A DNA stretch of 64,000 nt, from NCBI GenBank assembly GCA_946414885.1, contig CAMKQH010000007.1, positions 1 to 64,000 of the forward strand. The letters run 5' to 3'. Source of the stretch: an uncultured Lachnospiraceae bacterium (GTDB taxonomy: Bacteria > Bacillota > Clostridia > Lachnospirales > Lachnospiraceae). Position 1 is the stretch's first letter. Every line of letters starts with the position of its first letter. Under the pieces are notes generated by a model. It was not told where the DNA came from. It saw nothing but the letters and a program-made list of their open reading frames with translations, and did no database searches. Below are positions 25,596 to 35,036 of this stretch, in pieces. The translations under genes were made by a program, and so were the position numbers.

Positions 25596-26900
25596 TTATT
25601 CCAACGAACCAAAGGCTTTTACCGCTTCATCAACCGTCATGTTAAAATTGCTCACCTGCCAGCCTGCCCTGCGCACCTGGGAATCAGGTTCGTCCGCAAG
25701 ACCAAGCTCCGAAAGATTCACAATACGCTTTGCATCCAACTCGCCAAATGCGGCATATACTCCGTCGAGCGACATGTCTCTGCAGGGCGTCACCATGCGC
25801 TTTGCCTGTGCCATTCTGTTCAACTCCTGCGTAGTGATGAGGAAACGCATAAACTCATTGGTCACGTCAAGGTTTGCGCTGTTCTTGTTCACGGCAAAGC
25901 TGAGCGAAATGGCATTGAGGAAATATCCGCCCTTTTCGGTGGAAGGAACGGGATGGAAGCTGTACTTGAAAGGATTTGCAGAAAATTTTTCCGATTGGCT
26001 CTCGCGCTTTTCCGTACCGGAAACAGTATTTCCTGAGGCAAACATCATCGGCACGTCTCCTTCGAAGAATCGCATGATCACGGCCTGATAATCATTTTCA
26101 AGCGCATTGCAGCTCTCCAGATCCACGTATCCGCGTCCCATAAAATCGGCTGCCTTTTCCAAGGTATCCCGCACGTACTCTCCGGCTCCTGCCTTCATGT
26201 CATTCATCTCCTGAATGGCCTTTTCATTTCCTTGGATCTGCGCGCAAAAATACGGATAATACAGCGGGAACAGCATGAAGCTTCCCCTGTTGTAAGCCAT
26301 GACCGGACTGGAATATCCGGCTTTTTTCAATGCGTCGCAGACGGAAGTGAGCTCGTCATAGGTTTTGGGGATCGCAAGCCCCTCCTTCTCAAAAATACTC
26401 TCATTAACCATCATGCCGTAGGTTGTCGTATAGACGGGCACCGTCGGAACGTGACCGGCATCATCCTTGTACAACAGATTGTCGCGGATACAGGACAGGT
26501 TGATCCCAAGTGCCGGATCGGAAAGGTCTTCCGCCACGTCAAAGACGGTGGCATATTCCTTTTGGTTCGCCATCCAGGGATAGGTAAAAAAGACGTCCGG
26601 CGCCTCGTCACTGGTTAGCGCGGTGACAATAATGCCGTTATAATTATCCAGAAAAACATACTTCATCTTCACGTTGGGATAATATTCCGTGAACAAATTG
26701 AATTCCGCCTCCAGTGCCTCAAAATTGTTATAATGCCCTGCGACCGTGATCTCGCACTCCGTCTGGGTATCCAGCCTTGGCACAAAGGGCCCTTCCGCAT
26801 CCTTGGAAGCCTTTCCGCCCTTGCCGTCACAGCCCGTCAACAGAACCGTGAGCGACAAACCCAGTAACAATGCTTTCCATCCTCTTTTTAACATTTTCAT
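25596..26900 (-). CDS. Orphan family 1 solute-binding lipoprotein in the kinase operon
   Basis: A 434-residue lipoprotein (lipobox LLTGC) of the sugar-type binding-protein family, with EFNLFTEYYPNVKMKYVFL and DEAPDVFFTYPWM as in UgpB-like proteins. No permease or ATPase gene adjoins it. It overlaps the upstream Cache-domain kinase by ATGA and precedes the BvgS-like kinase. A role as ligand-presenting partner of one or both kinases is therefore more likely than transport, although it could use permeases elsewhere. Confidence 0.88.
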   Translation of the reverse strand: MKMLKRGWKALLLGLSLTVLLTGCDGKGGKASKDAEGPFVPRLDTQTECEITVAGHYNNFEALEAEFNLFTEYYPNVKMKYVFLDNYNGIIVTALTSDEAPDVFFTYPWMANQKEYATVFDVAEDLSDPALGINLSCIRDNLLYKDDAGHVPTVPVYTTTYGMMVNESIFEKEGLAIPKTYDELTSVCDALKKAGYSSPVMAYNRGSFMLFPLYYPYFCAQIQGNEKAIQEMNDMKAGAGEYVRDTLEKAADFMGRGYVDLESCNALENDYQAVIMRFFEGDVPMMFASGNTVSGTEKRESQSEKFSANPFKYSFHPVPSTEKGGYFLNAISLSFAVNKNSANLDVTNEFMRFLITTQELNRMAQAKRMVTPCRDMSLDGVYAAFGELDAKRIVNLSELGLADEPDSQVRRAGWQVSNFNMTVDEAVKAFGSLE

Positions 26901-29431
26901 GCTTTCATTTCCCCCTTGATCTTTCTGATCTCCTTCAAGACCAATTTCACGTCAATCGGTTTTGCGATATGTCCGTTCATTCCCGCTGCAAAGCATTCCG
27001 CCACGTTCTCAGAAAAAGCATCCGCCGTCATGGCAATGATGGGAATGCCGGATGCCCACGGATCATCCAGCGCCCTTATGGCCTTCGCCGCCTCAAGACC
27101 GTTCATCACGGGCATTTGGATGTCCATGAAGATTAGCTGATAGTCGCCCTTCTTTGCCTGCTTCATGCGCTCTACCGCGAGCTGGCCGTTCTCAGCCCTC
27201 TCGCTGTCCACGCCATACATCTGAAGCAACATGGATATGATCTCCCAGTTAACGTCATTGTCCTCTGCCACTAGTATGCGCATTCCGGCAATGTCCGCAT
27301 ACGTATCTTCCCGATCGGTCCCGTCGCTTTCGTTGCCCAGTGCCTCACTGATCTTTTTATATAGCGTGGAACGGAACAGGGGCTTGCTGATAAAGCCATT
27401 GACTCCCGCTTCCTTCGCTGCTTCTTCCAGTTCAGACCAATCATAAGCTGAGATCATAAGGATCGGCACTTCCTCGCCGATCTTGGCGCGGAGCTCCCTT
27501 GCCACGTCAATCCCATTCATGTCAGGCATCTGCAAATCCAAGAGTACGACCTGATACCCTGCGTTCCCTGCCACCTTTTCAAGCGCCTGCGCCCCGCTGG
27601 AAGCAACGTCCGCCTGAACGCCGATGGACGCCAAGGTATCCTTTGCCGTCTCCAATAATATTTCATCGTCATCCACAAGAAGCGCCTTGACGTTTGGCAG
27701 CTTTCTTGCGTCCTCTTTGACGTCCGCCAAAGGGACGTCCAAAACCACGCTAAAGGTCGTTCCCTTTCCGACCTCGCTTTGACAGTCAATGGTTCCGTGC
27801 ATAAGATCGATCATTTTCTTTGTAATGGTCAGTCCCAGTCCAGTACCCTGAACCAGATTCACGCGGCTGTCCGTCTGCCGGGAGAACGGCTGATACATAC
27901 GCTCCATGTATTCCTTCGTCATGCCAATTCCAGTGTCTGCCACGACGTAGTTGAGACGTACGGTCTTTTCCTTCTCGCCAGGCTCCTCCCAGATATCAAC
28001 GCTCACCTTGCCGCCCGGCTCGGTATATTTGATCGCATTCGACAGAAGATTGATAAATATCTGATTCACGCGAAGCTGATCCGAATAGAGATACTCATGA
28101 TCGAAATGCTTCACGCGGAAATTAAAGTCAATGTTCTTTTCCTTCACCATGGGTTGGGAAATGTTAAATAGATTCTCGGCACACTCCACGATGGAAAACG
28201 TCACGGGAGACAACGTAAGCTTGCCGCTTTCCACCTTGGAGATGTCAAGAATGTCATTAATGAGCGTCAACAGATGATTGCTGGCAAGATTGATCTTATG
28301 CAGGCTGTCGCGGACCACCGTCTTGTCATCCATGCTCTTGCTTGCTATGGTTGTAAGACCAACGATGGCATTCATGGGCGTGCGGATGTCATGGGACATG
28401 GTGGACAAGAAATCCGTCTTTGCCTGGTTCGCGCGGTCCGCCTCCTTCGCCGTTGCCAAAAGCTGGCGGTTTAGGTAGACAAGGTTCGCCAGATTAAAAA
28501 GGAGCAACAGCAAAAGACCCGCCGAGATAATACCGACAAGCGTCCAGTTTGTTGCCGACTGCTTCAGCTCCGTCATTGGGATCATGGTCACGATGATCCA
28601 ATCATCCGTGGAGTTTACGCGGGTATGACCGACCAGGCAGCGCACCCCTGAAGAATTGCGGATCTCAAAGGATCCAGGCGCGCCAAGGATCTGCGCCTCC
28701 AGCTCGTCCCGGACGGTCTGGTTATAGTCATTATAGGATTGATAAAATTCATAGAAATTGGAATTTTTGAAGGAATGGCCTTTAATGACGTAGTCACCGG
28801 TAACGTCGATCAGGGAAATCTCCGCATTTTGATAGTCCTTTGTCGGGAAAGCCCATCGTTTCTCAAAAGCCGACACGGGAATAATGCGCAGTAAGGCAGC
28901 CTCTCTCATCTGACCGCTCTGACTGTCCCTGACGTGGATCAGACAGCAGAATGCGATGGATTGAATGGCGTTTACCGGATTGGTATAGGCACGCGTCACG
29001 TTCACCGTACCGTTTTCACTAAAAAGATCATCAAAACCATTGTTAAAAATAGCAACGTTCTTGTAAGAGACAGCATAATTATCCGGGTTGGCGGCGCTGG
29101 CCATGGTGGACAGACCGGAGAACTCCCCGTTCTCCAGGAACAAGACGTGCGCCATGACTCCCGGAGTGCTTACGGAATCACGCACGTAGGCGATCGCTTC
29201 CTCTTCGGTCATCTGATTCGCATTGATGTAGTTTGCCCAGCTGTTACAGACCTGCTGCTCTCCCAAAAGATAATTCGTAGTCACGCTCTCCATGGCCACG
29301 GTCATATTCTCAAAGGCTTCCGTTTTGGATGCAAGCATCCTCTGCCGTTCACTTTCGACGTCCAGCAAAACAAAAGCCAAAATCGCAATAAAAATCACGA
29401 TGTTTCCAATGATCATCATGCCTTTTTTCAT
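26897..29431 (-). CDS. Cache-domain hybrid histidine kinase with two receiver domains
   Basis: An 844-residue membrane kinase. Order: membrane helix (about 6-24); outside double-Cache-like domain (about 30-295); membrane helix (297-319); HisKA with phospho-His347 in STMSHDIRTPMNA; HATPase (NAIKYTEPGG, DTGIGM, GTGLGLTI); and two receivers with LLDLQMPDMNG and FMDIQMPVMNG. The phosphorelay therefore has three receiver sites on kinases in this operon plus one on the EAL protein. It is the first gene of the operon and is translationally coupled to the binding protein. Confidence 0.93.
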   Translation of the reverse strand: MKKGMMIIGNIVIFIAILAFVLLDVESERQRMLASKTEAFENMTVAMESVTTNYLLGEQQVCNSWANYINANQMTEEEAIAYVRDSVSTPGVMAHVLFLENGEFSGLSTMASAANPDNYAVSYKNVAIFNNGFDDLFSENGTVNVTRAYTNPVNAIQSIAFCCLIHVRDSQSGQMREAALLRIIPVSAFEKRWAFPTKDYQNAEISLIDVTGDYVIKGHSFKNSNFYEFYQSYNDYNQTVRDELEAQILGAPGSFEIRNSSGVRCLVGHTRVNSTDDWIIVTMIPMTELKQSATNWTLVGIISAGLLLLLLFNLANLVYLNRQLLATAKEADRANQAKTDFLSTMSHDIRTPMNAIVGLTTIASKSMDDKTVVRDSLHKINLASNHLLTLINDILDISKVESGKLTLSPVTFSIVECAENLFNISQPMVKEKNIDFNFRVKHFDHEYLYSDQLRVNQIFINLLSNAIKYTEPGGKVSVDIWEEPGEKEKTVRLNYVVADTGIGMTKEYMERMYQPFSRQTDSRVNLVQGTGLGLTITKKMIDLMHGTIDCQSEVGKGTTFSVVLDVPLADVKEDARKLPNVKALLVDDDEILLETAKDTLASIGVQADVASSGAQALEKVAGNAGYQVVLLDLQMPDMNGIDVARELRAKIGEEVPILMISAYDWSELEEAAKEAGVNGFISKPLFRSTLYKKISEALGNESDGTDREDTYADIAGMRILVAEDNDVNWEIISMLLQMYGVDSERAENGQLAVERMKQAKKGDYQLIFMDIQMPVMNGLEAAKAIRALDDPWASGIPIIAMTADAFSENVAECFAAGMNGHIAKPIDVKLVLKEIRKIKGEMKA

Positions 29432-29501
29432 TTTGTCTCACTCTTTCATTCGTTCACTCTGATGCGCTGGCGTAAAACACATTTAAAATACGCCCTAATT
29501 T

Positions 29502-29510
29502 ATCATACCA
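29502..29510 (-). promoter_or_regulatory. Extended -10 promoter of the phosphorelay operon
   Basis: On the minus strand the sequence TGGTATGAT forms an extended -10 about 70 bases upstream of the first kinase. No good -35 lies at 17 bases. The rest of 29432-29577 shows no gene. Confidence 0.5.
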
Positions 29511-29577
29511 CGTTTTCTTACTTTTTCCGACAATTTTTTTCATTTTCTGATAGATTTCATGGCGATCGTTTTCAGCA

Positions 29578-29626
29578 AATAAAAAAAGCATGGATTCTTT
29601 GCCATTCCTTTGGCTCTGAATCCATG
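29578..29626 (-). terminator. Intrinsic terminator of the TRAP/two-component operon
   Basis: The stem GCATGGATTC pairs with GAATCCATGC (29587-29596 and 29617-29626). It is followed on the minus strand by seven T. It ends transcription after the YesN-like regulator gene. Confidence 0.88.
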
Positions 29627-29698
29627 CAAACGTTATAAAACCTGCAATTCCTTACGTTCCATCGGCAGGTCAAATTGTGTTCCGCGAACGGATTTCCG

Positions 29699-30508
29699 TC
29701 ACTGACGGCGGAAAAGCATCTCCCTGTATTCGCTTGGCGAGGTGCCCGTAATGCGCCTAAATACTTTTGCAAAATAGCTGGAATCGCGAAATCCCACTCG
29801 TTGCCCCACGTCCCTTACGTTCACCGCAACGTCCGCGAGCAGCTCCTTTGCTTTCTCTACCCTAAGTTCCGTCAGATAGGTAATAAAATTTTTGTCGAAG
29901 CACTGTTTGAATATCTTACAAAAATATGGATCAGAATAATTCAGACGCGACGCTGCGTCCTGCAGGGAAACGTCCTCCATGTAATGACGTTCGAGAAATT
30001 CGTAAATCTGCTTTTTTATGATCTGGGTTTTGAAGGAATCCGGTCTTGCGTCCCCTGCGTCTGCATCCGCCGTGGCTGCCTCGAACCGTTTCCCGGCACA
30101 AACCGCGTTACCCGTTACTCTTTTCTCTCCCCGCACCCTTAGGATTGCTTCCTCTAAGACGGCAATCAGTTCCTCCTTCGTTCCCGGCTTTAGGAGATAA
30201 TCCAGTGCCTGCACGCGGATCGCACGCTGCGCAAATTCAAATTCATCATAGGCCGTCAGAAAAATGATGCTGCAATCAGGATCTGCCCTGCGAATGGCTT
30301 CCGCAGCATCAAGACCATTCATGCCCGGCATCGTAATGTCAAGCAATGCCACCTGGCAATGCCCCCCGGTAAAGGCGCTGACTGCCTCTATGCCGTTGGC
30401 AGCCTGAAAAATCTCCACTTCATCTTCAAAATAACTCTGTATGGTTTTACAGAGCACTCTTCTTTCTATCGGCTCATCATCTGCAACGACAATTCGACAC
30501 TTCTCCAT
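29699..30508 (-). CDS. YesN-type response regulator with AraC DNA-binding domain
   Basis: A 269-residue regulator with an N-terminal receiver (VVADDEPIERRVL, phospho-Asp in VALLDITMPGMNG) and a C-terminal AraC/XylS double helix-turn-helix (VSLQDAASRLNYSDPYFCKI and VRDVGQRVGFRDSSYFAKVF). The start is the ATG at 30508 with GAAAGG at good distance. It is the last gene of an operon with a YesM-like kinase and a TRAP binding protein, so it most likely activates the dctPQM promoter, where two 10-bp direct repeats 20 bases apart occur (36880-36909). Confidence 0.92.
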   Translation of the reverse strand: MEKCRIVVADDEPIERRVLCKTIQSYFEDEVEIFQAANGIEAVSAFTGGHCQVALLDITMPGMNGLDAAEAIRRADPDCSIIFLTAYDEFEFAQRAIRVQALDYLLKPGTKEELIAVLEEAILRVRGEKRVTGNAVCAGKRFEAATADADAGDARPDSFKTQIIKKQIYEFLERHYMEDVSLQDAASRLNYSDPYFCKIFKQCFDKNFITYLTELRVEKAKELLADVAVNVRDVGQRVGFRDSSYFAKVFRRITGTSPSEYREMLFRRQ

Positions 30509-30521
30509 GATGCTCATCCTT

Positions 30522-31535
30522 TCAAGGCATAAGCCTTGCAATCTTTTCGATCGTATCCATGTAGGGCTCACAGTATTTCACGTACACTCCGGAGAGAGCC
30601 TCGCGAAAGCGCGCCCTCTCCTCAGGCGTAAGCTCCGTCACCTGCGTTCCGTGCTCCAGCGCAATCTGCCTTGAGGATTCTTCCCTCTCCTTCCACAGCT
30701 CTCTTTCATATAATGCAGACTCCCTGGCACATTCCTTAATAATCTCTCTGTCCTCTTCGCTGAGGGAACGCCAGACGGCCGCTGAACAAATCTGCATTTC
30801 AGGCACCCTGGTATGTTCATCCACCAGATAGTATTTCGCCACTTCATAGTGCCTCATGGTTTCATAAGAGGGCCAGTTGTTTTCGGCACCGTCAGCCAGG
30901 CCCCTTTGCAAATACGAATACACGTCGGAATAGGTTACCTTCAACGCCGTGGCTCCAAGGGCCTCCACCATGTCCGCCATCATGTCGGACTCCTGCACGC
31001 GGATCCGCATGCCCGCAAAATCCTCCAAACGCGAAATCGGTTTTTCGACGGAATAAAAATTCCTTGCTCCCGCATCATACCAGGAAAGTCCTACAAGATC
31101 ATATTCCTCCGTCCTCTTTAGAAAATCCTCTCCAATCTCTCCGTCGAGAACGTTCCACATGTGCTCCGCATTATTGTATAAATACGGCAATTGCAGGACA
31201 TTCATGTCCGGAATGAGCTCTGCCAGCTGAGACAGGGAAATCCGCGCGAACCCAATCCCCCCATATCTCATTTGTTTGATGACTTCGCTCTCGAGCCCGA
31301 GCTCCCCGTCACTTTTTAATAAAATCTTGATCCTTCCATCCGTCTTCTCATAAACCAGCTCCGCAAAACGTTTTCCGCCCAGCGTGGTCGGATAGTCTGC
31401 CGTCTGGTTGTCCGCATAAAAGAAAACATAGTCCGGAGCCTTCCTGCCCGCCGACCTTGTCTTCCACGTCACCACCCCGAAAACAATGACGGCGAGCAGG
31501 CAAAGGATCACGATCATGATTCTCTTTTTCTTCAT
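30522..31535 (-). CDS. Second TRAP solute-binding protein, in the two-component operon
   Basis: A 337-residue DctP-family protein. An N-terminal hydrophobic segment (about 5-23) lacks a lipobox Cys, so it is either secreted or held by its uncleaved helix. The conserved Arg of the ligand site is in FAGMRIRVQESDMMADMVE. YLQRGLADGAENNWPSY matches the family's second ligand segment. It overlaps the kinase gene by ATGA and lies directly before the response regulator. This position suggests it binds the substrate and informs the kinase, while the DctP at 35748-36797 feeds the transporter. Confidence 0.88.
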   Translation of the reverse strand: MKKKRIMIVILCLLAVIVFGVVTWKTRSAGRKAPDYVFFYADNQTADYPTTLGGKRFAELVYEKTDGRIKILLKSDGELGLESEVIKQMRYGGIGFARISLSQLAELIPDMNVLQLPYLYNNAEHMWNVLDGEIGEDFLKRTEEYDLVGLSWYDAGARNFYSVEKPISRLEDFAGMRIRVQESDMMADMVEALGATALKVTYSDVYSYLQRGLADGAENNWPSYETMRHYEVAKYYLVDEHTRVPEMQICSAAVWRSLSEEDREIIKECARESALYERELWKEREESSRQIALEHGTQVTELTPEERARFREALSGVYVKYCEPYMDTIEKIARLMP

Positions 31536-33160
31536 TTCGCATCCCTTCCTTTCCCGTCACGTTCTTCGTTTCCGTCTTCTGCCGCAAGGCTTCCGCCTTC
31601 GTCCGACTCCACAAGCTTCCCGCTCCCGTCTTCCGTTGCAAGATCCCCGCTTTCATCTTCTTTTTCCGCAAGGTCCGTCTCGCGGCGCAGTGGCACAAAA
31701 AGCTGAAGGGTGGTTCCTTCGCCCTCCCTGCTTTGGATCGTCAGCTCCGCATGATCATACATTGTCGCGATCCTTCGGTGAATATTGCCGATACCGATTC
31801 CCACCTGATCATAGTTTCTGTTTTTCAGATGCTCCCGAAGCTGATTTAATTCCTCCTCGCTCATTCCGATCCCCGTGTCTTGAATGGTAATGCAAAGCCT
31901 ACCGTCCACCTCGTCAAACTGCGTTCTTACCACGCCTCCCTCAATCTTTGGCGACAGACCGTGAACCACGGCATTTTCCAAAAGCGGCTGAAGCGTGAAT
32001 GTGGGAATCAAAACCTCCTGCGCCTTTACGTTACACCGTACCTCATATTCCACCCGGTCTCCAAACCGCATTTTCTGGAGATACATGTAGTCCTCCGCCA
32101 CCTTCAGTTCCCGGGCAAGTAAAACCTCCGTCGTCTGGTTCTTTAGGTTATAGCGGAAAATCGAACTGAGGGCTTCGATCATCTTTTCCGTAGTCTGCGC
32201 CTCTTCCAGGTTTGCCATTCCCTCGATTACGTTGAGCGTGTTAAACAAAAAGTGGGGATTGATCTGATTTCGTAAGAGCTCCAGATTCATAATCTCCAGC
32301 TGTTTTTCCACCTCAAGGGTCTCAATTTCCTGTAAATGTAATTTTTCCAGTACCTCCCGTTTCTCCTCCAACGCGCTGATATATTCACCCGTGGCATATT
32401 TCATCTTATTGAACACGCTGACAAGCTCCCCCAATTCATCTTTCCGGTCCGTCTCCACGTCTGCAATGTAAAAATCATTGGCGGCGATTCTTCTTGCAGC
32501 CTTTGTCAAATGCATGATCGGGGAAATAATTCCGCGATTTAAGGCTCTGGTGCTCCAGGCAGCAGTCACCAGCAACAAGAGGCAGATAATGATTGCCAGC
32601 GCAGGCGCCAGATAGAAAAAAGGCAGATAGGACCGATACCGCAGATTCCCCTCGGCCACGGTCGTCGTGGAAAAACGCTTTGCGTAGGTCAAAAGATAGT
32701 CCTGCATCTCATAGATTTCATAGAGCTGATCGACGTATTCGCCTCCCGCCGGGTTCCCTTCCGCAAGGAATTGATCCCGGCGCGTGCAATAAATGTCATA
32801 GCTTGATCTTAATGCCTGGAGCTGTGCAAGACGCTCTTCCCCGAGCTTTGGGTCCTCGGGCGAAATACCGCGGATTGAGGCGCGGGTTGCGTTAATCTGC
32901 GTCTCCAGCGCCTTTTTGTTTTCCTCCGTTCTCTCATGCACGTACAGGGCAAACTTGTCCTTCTCTGCAGACAGCTTTTCCGTCATCTCGCCGCCCCTGG
33001 CGTTTTCCTCCATAATCTGGCTCAGATCCACCGTCAGGAACTTAACCACCCAAAGATCAAACGCCACCAACGTCAGCACGATCAATAAGACCACGCAGGC
33101 AAGGACTGCAGTTTTATTTTTTATGGTTAATCTCTGCCACAGTTCATTGATTTTTTTCAT
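31532..33160 (-). CDS. YesM-type sensor histidine kinase with acidic C-terminal tail
   Basis: A 542-residue kinase. Order: membrane helix (about 15-37); outside sensor segment of about 150 residues; second membrane helix; HAMP; His_kinase domain with phospho-His in RNQINPHFLFNTLNVIE; and HATPase with DTGIGM and VGIGIGNI. After the catalytic domain there is a tail of about 40 residues rich in Glu, Asp and Gly with loosely repeated units such as SGDLATEDG, absent from ordinary YesM proteins. It pairs with the AraC-type regulator two genes downstream. Confidence 0.92.
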   Translation of the reverse strand: MKKINELWQRLTIKNKTAVLACVVLLIVLTLVAFDLWVVKFLTVDLSQIMEENARGGEMTEKLSAEKDKFALYVHERTEENKKALETQINATRASIRGISPEDPKLGEERLAQLQALRSSYDIYCTRRDQFLAEGNPAGGEYVDQLYEIYEMQDYLLTYAKRFSTTTVAEGNLRYRSYLPFFYLAPALAIIICLLLLVTAAWSTRALNRGIISPIMHLTKAARRIAANDFYIADVETDRKDELGELVSVFNKMKYATGEYISALEEKREVLEKLHLQEIETLEVEKQLEIMNLELLRNQINPHFLFNTLNVIEGMANLEEAQTTEKMIEALSSIFRYNLKNQTTEVLLARELKVAEDYMYLQKMRFGDRVEYEVRCNVKAQEVLIPTFTLQPLLENAVVHGLSPKIEGGVVRTQFDEVDGRLCITIQDTGIGMSEEELNQLREHLKNRNYDQVGIGIGNIHRRIATMYDHAELTIQSREGEGTTLQLFVPLRRETDLAEKEDESGDLATEDGSGKLVESDEGGSLAAEDGNEERDGKGRDAK

Positions 33161-33182
33161 TGGGATCCATCTTTCGTCTTTT

Positions 33183-33695
33183 CTAATACTTCTCTTGTTT
33201 TTTCATCATATCACAATCGGATCGAAAAGACAGCAGTTTTCCCTTAAGATACCGGAAGAAATCCTCCTTTTGATCTCCAAGCACCTGATTAGTCAATACG
33301 TATCCATGAACGTCGTCCGAAAAAATAATGATGGAATCACGTCTCCGGATGGCATTTCGTATGCGATTCCAGGTGAGTTGCTCATGTTTTTCCCCGGCCG
33401 TTACGCGGATACCATCGTCGTTCACCAAAAGCTCAACGGCCTTAGGGCCGTCCTCCAAAAGCTTCGCGCACCTTCCGAGAATCGCCAGGGGTTGGATCAG
33501 CGGGAAAAAAGCGCAGCCGAAAACCAAGAGTCCCCTTGCAAAGCTCCCTGCAACGTTCCAGAACCGGAAGGCCGCGCAAAATGCAGCAACCGTAAACGTG
33601 ACGTTCACTATCCCCGCCAAGGACCTGTAGGTGGCAGACATCGCCATCTTCCACAGGTCCGTCGCCCTTACCTTACAACAAAACTGATATTCCAC
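33183..33695 (-). CDS. YcxB-like membrane protein in the TRAP operon
   Basis: A 170-residue protein with two hydrophobic segments (about 25-65) and a cytoplasmic domain of YcxB-like type, with WNRIRNAIRRRDSIIIFSDD and an ending at about residue 150. The start is GTG at 33695, nine bases after AAGGAG. It sits between dctM and the sensor kinase gene. Its function is unknown; a link to the TRAP system is inferred only from position. It is a distant relative of the protein at 435-971. Confidence 0.6.
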   Translation of the reverse strand: MEYQFCCKVRATDLWKMAMSATYRSLAGIVNVTFTVAAFCAAFRFWNVAGSFARGLLVFGCAFFPLIQPLAILGRCAKLLEDGPKAVELLVNDDGIRVTAGEKHEQLTWNRIRNAIRRRDSIIIFSDDVHGYVLTNQVLGDQKEDFFRYLKGKLLSFRSDCDMMKKQEKY

Positions 33696-33740
33696 GCACC
33701 CCGCTCCTTTCTCTTAAATCCATTTCCAAAAAACGGCCCC

Positions 33741-35036
33741 TTATTTCATCAGCAAATTGGGGAGGAACATGCTGATCTCAGGTATAAAGGTGATCATCAT
33801 AAGAACTACGACCATACACGCATAAAATGGCAACGTAGCCTTGACTACTCTTTCCATTTTTACCTTTCCTACGGCTGATCCGATAAAAAGAACCGCACCC
33901 ACGGGAGGCGTTAATAGACCAATGCCACAGTTAAGCACGATCATGATTCCAAACTGCACCGGATCAATTCCGATGGACGTGGCGATGGGCAGCAGGATGG
34001 GCGTTGCAATCAGAATAATGGGTGCCATGTCCATGATGCACCCCAGGAACAGCAAAATCACGTTCAAAAGCAATGCGATCAGAATCGGGTTATCCGTCAG
34101 CCCTATGATGGCATTTGCCGCCAAATCCGGCACGTGCAGCGTCGTAAGACAATATCCAAAAATGCTTGAAGAAGAGATCAGAATGAGCACAATGGAAAGC
34201 GTGTCGACGCACTGCTCCAGATTCTTCCAGACGCCCTTCCAATCCAGTCCCTTATAGATAAATACGCTGACTATGAGACTGTAGATTACGGCAATGGCTG
34301 CAGATTCCGTGGCAGTGAACCAGCCGCCGACCACGCCCACAACGACTATGATGACTGCTGCAAGAGCCCAGAAGGATTCCGCGAGCTGCTTTGCCAGTCT
34401 TTTCAGGCTAAATCTCTCCCCTTTAGGATAATGTCTTCTCTTTGAAATCACGTAGGAGCCGATCATGAGAGAGGCAGCCAACAGAGCTCCCGGCGCATAA
34501 CCTGCCAAAAATAGACTCCCGACCGACACGCCGCCGGCGCTCATGGCATAGATGACCATGTTATGGCTCGGCGGAACCAGCAAGCCTTCACAGGACGAAG
34601 TGATGGTCACTGCCGTGGAAAAATCATCGTCATATCCCTGATCCACCATCATGGGAATCAGAATGCTTCCAAGGGAAGCGGTATCTGCTGAGGCGGAGCC
34701 GGAAATTCCGCCGAAAAAGTATGATGCCACAATGTTTACCATAGCCATTCCGCCAGTCATCCATCCGACGCAGGCATCCGCCAGTTTGATGAGTTTATCC
34801 GAAATTCCTCCGCTCCCCATTAGACATCCCATGGTGATGAAAAAGGGAACCGCCATCAGGCTAAAGGAACTGATGCCCTTCACCATCTGCTGACAGACCG
34901 TCGTAAGGGGCAACCCCTGATATAACAGGCAAAATATGGATGACAGTGCCACGGCATAAGCGATGGGAAACCGCAGCAGGATCATGATCAAAAAACTAAT
35001 GAGTAAAACGGCAATCGCCGCACCGTTAACGCTCAT
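33741..35036 (-). CDS. dctM: TRAP transporter large permease
   Basis: A 431-residue membrane protein with about 12 helices and family motifs: PFFITMGCLMGSGGI near the N-terminus, GGISGSASADTASLGSI, and GLLTPPVGAVLFIGSAVGKV near the C-terminus. It forms the sodium-driven channel of a TRAP importer with DctQ, whose gene it overlaps by ATGA. Substrate class is probably a carboxylate or sugar acid, based on the family. Confidence 0.95.
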   Translation of the reverse strand: MSVNGAAIAVLLISFLIMILLRFPIAYAVALSSIFCLLYQGLPLTTVCQQMVKGISSFSLMAVPFFITMGCLMGSGGISDKLIKLADACVGWMTGGMAMVNIVASYFFGGISGSASADTASLGSILIPMMVDQGYDDDFSTAVTITSSCEGLLVPPSHNMVIYAMSAGGVSVGSLFLAGYAPGALLAASLMIGSYVISKRRHYPKGERFSLKRLAKQLAESFWALAAVIIVVVGVVGGWFTATESAAIAVIYSLIVSVFIYKGLDWKGVWKNLEQCVDTLSIVLILISSSSIFGYCLTTLHVPDLAANAIIGLTDNPILIALLLNVILLFLGCIMDMAPIILIATPILLPIATSIGIDPVQFGIMIVLNCGIGLLTPPVGAVLFIGSAVGKVKMERVVKATLPFYACMVVVLMMITFIPEISMFLPNLLMK

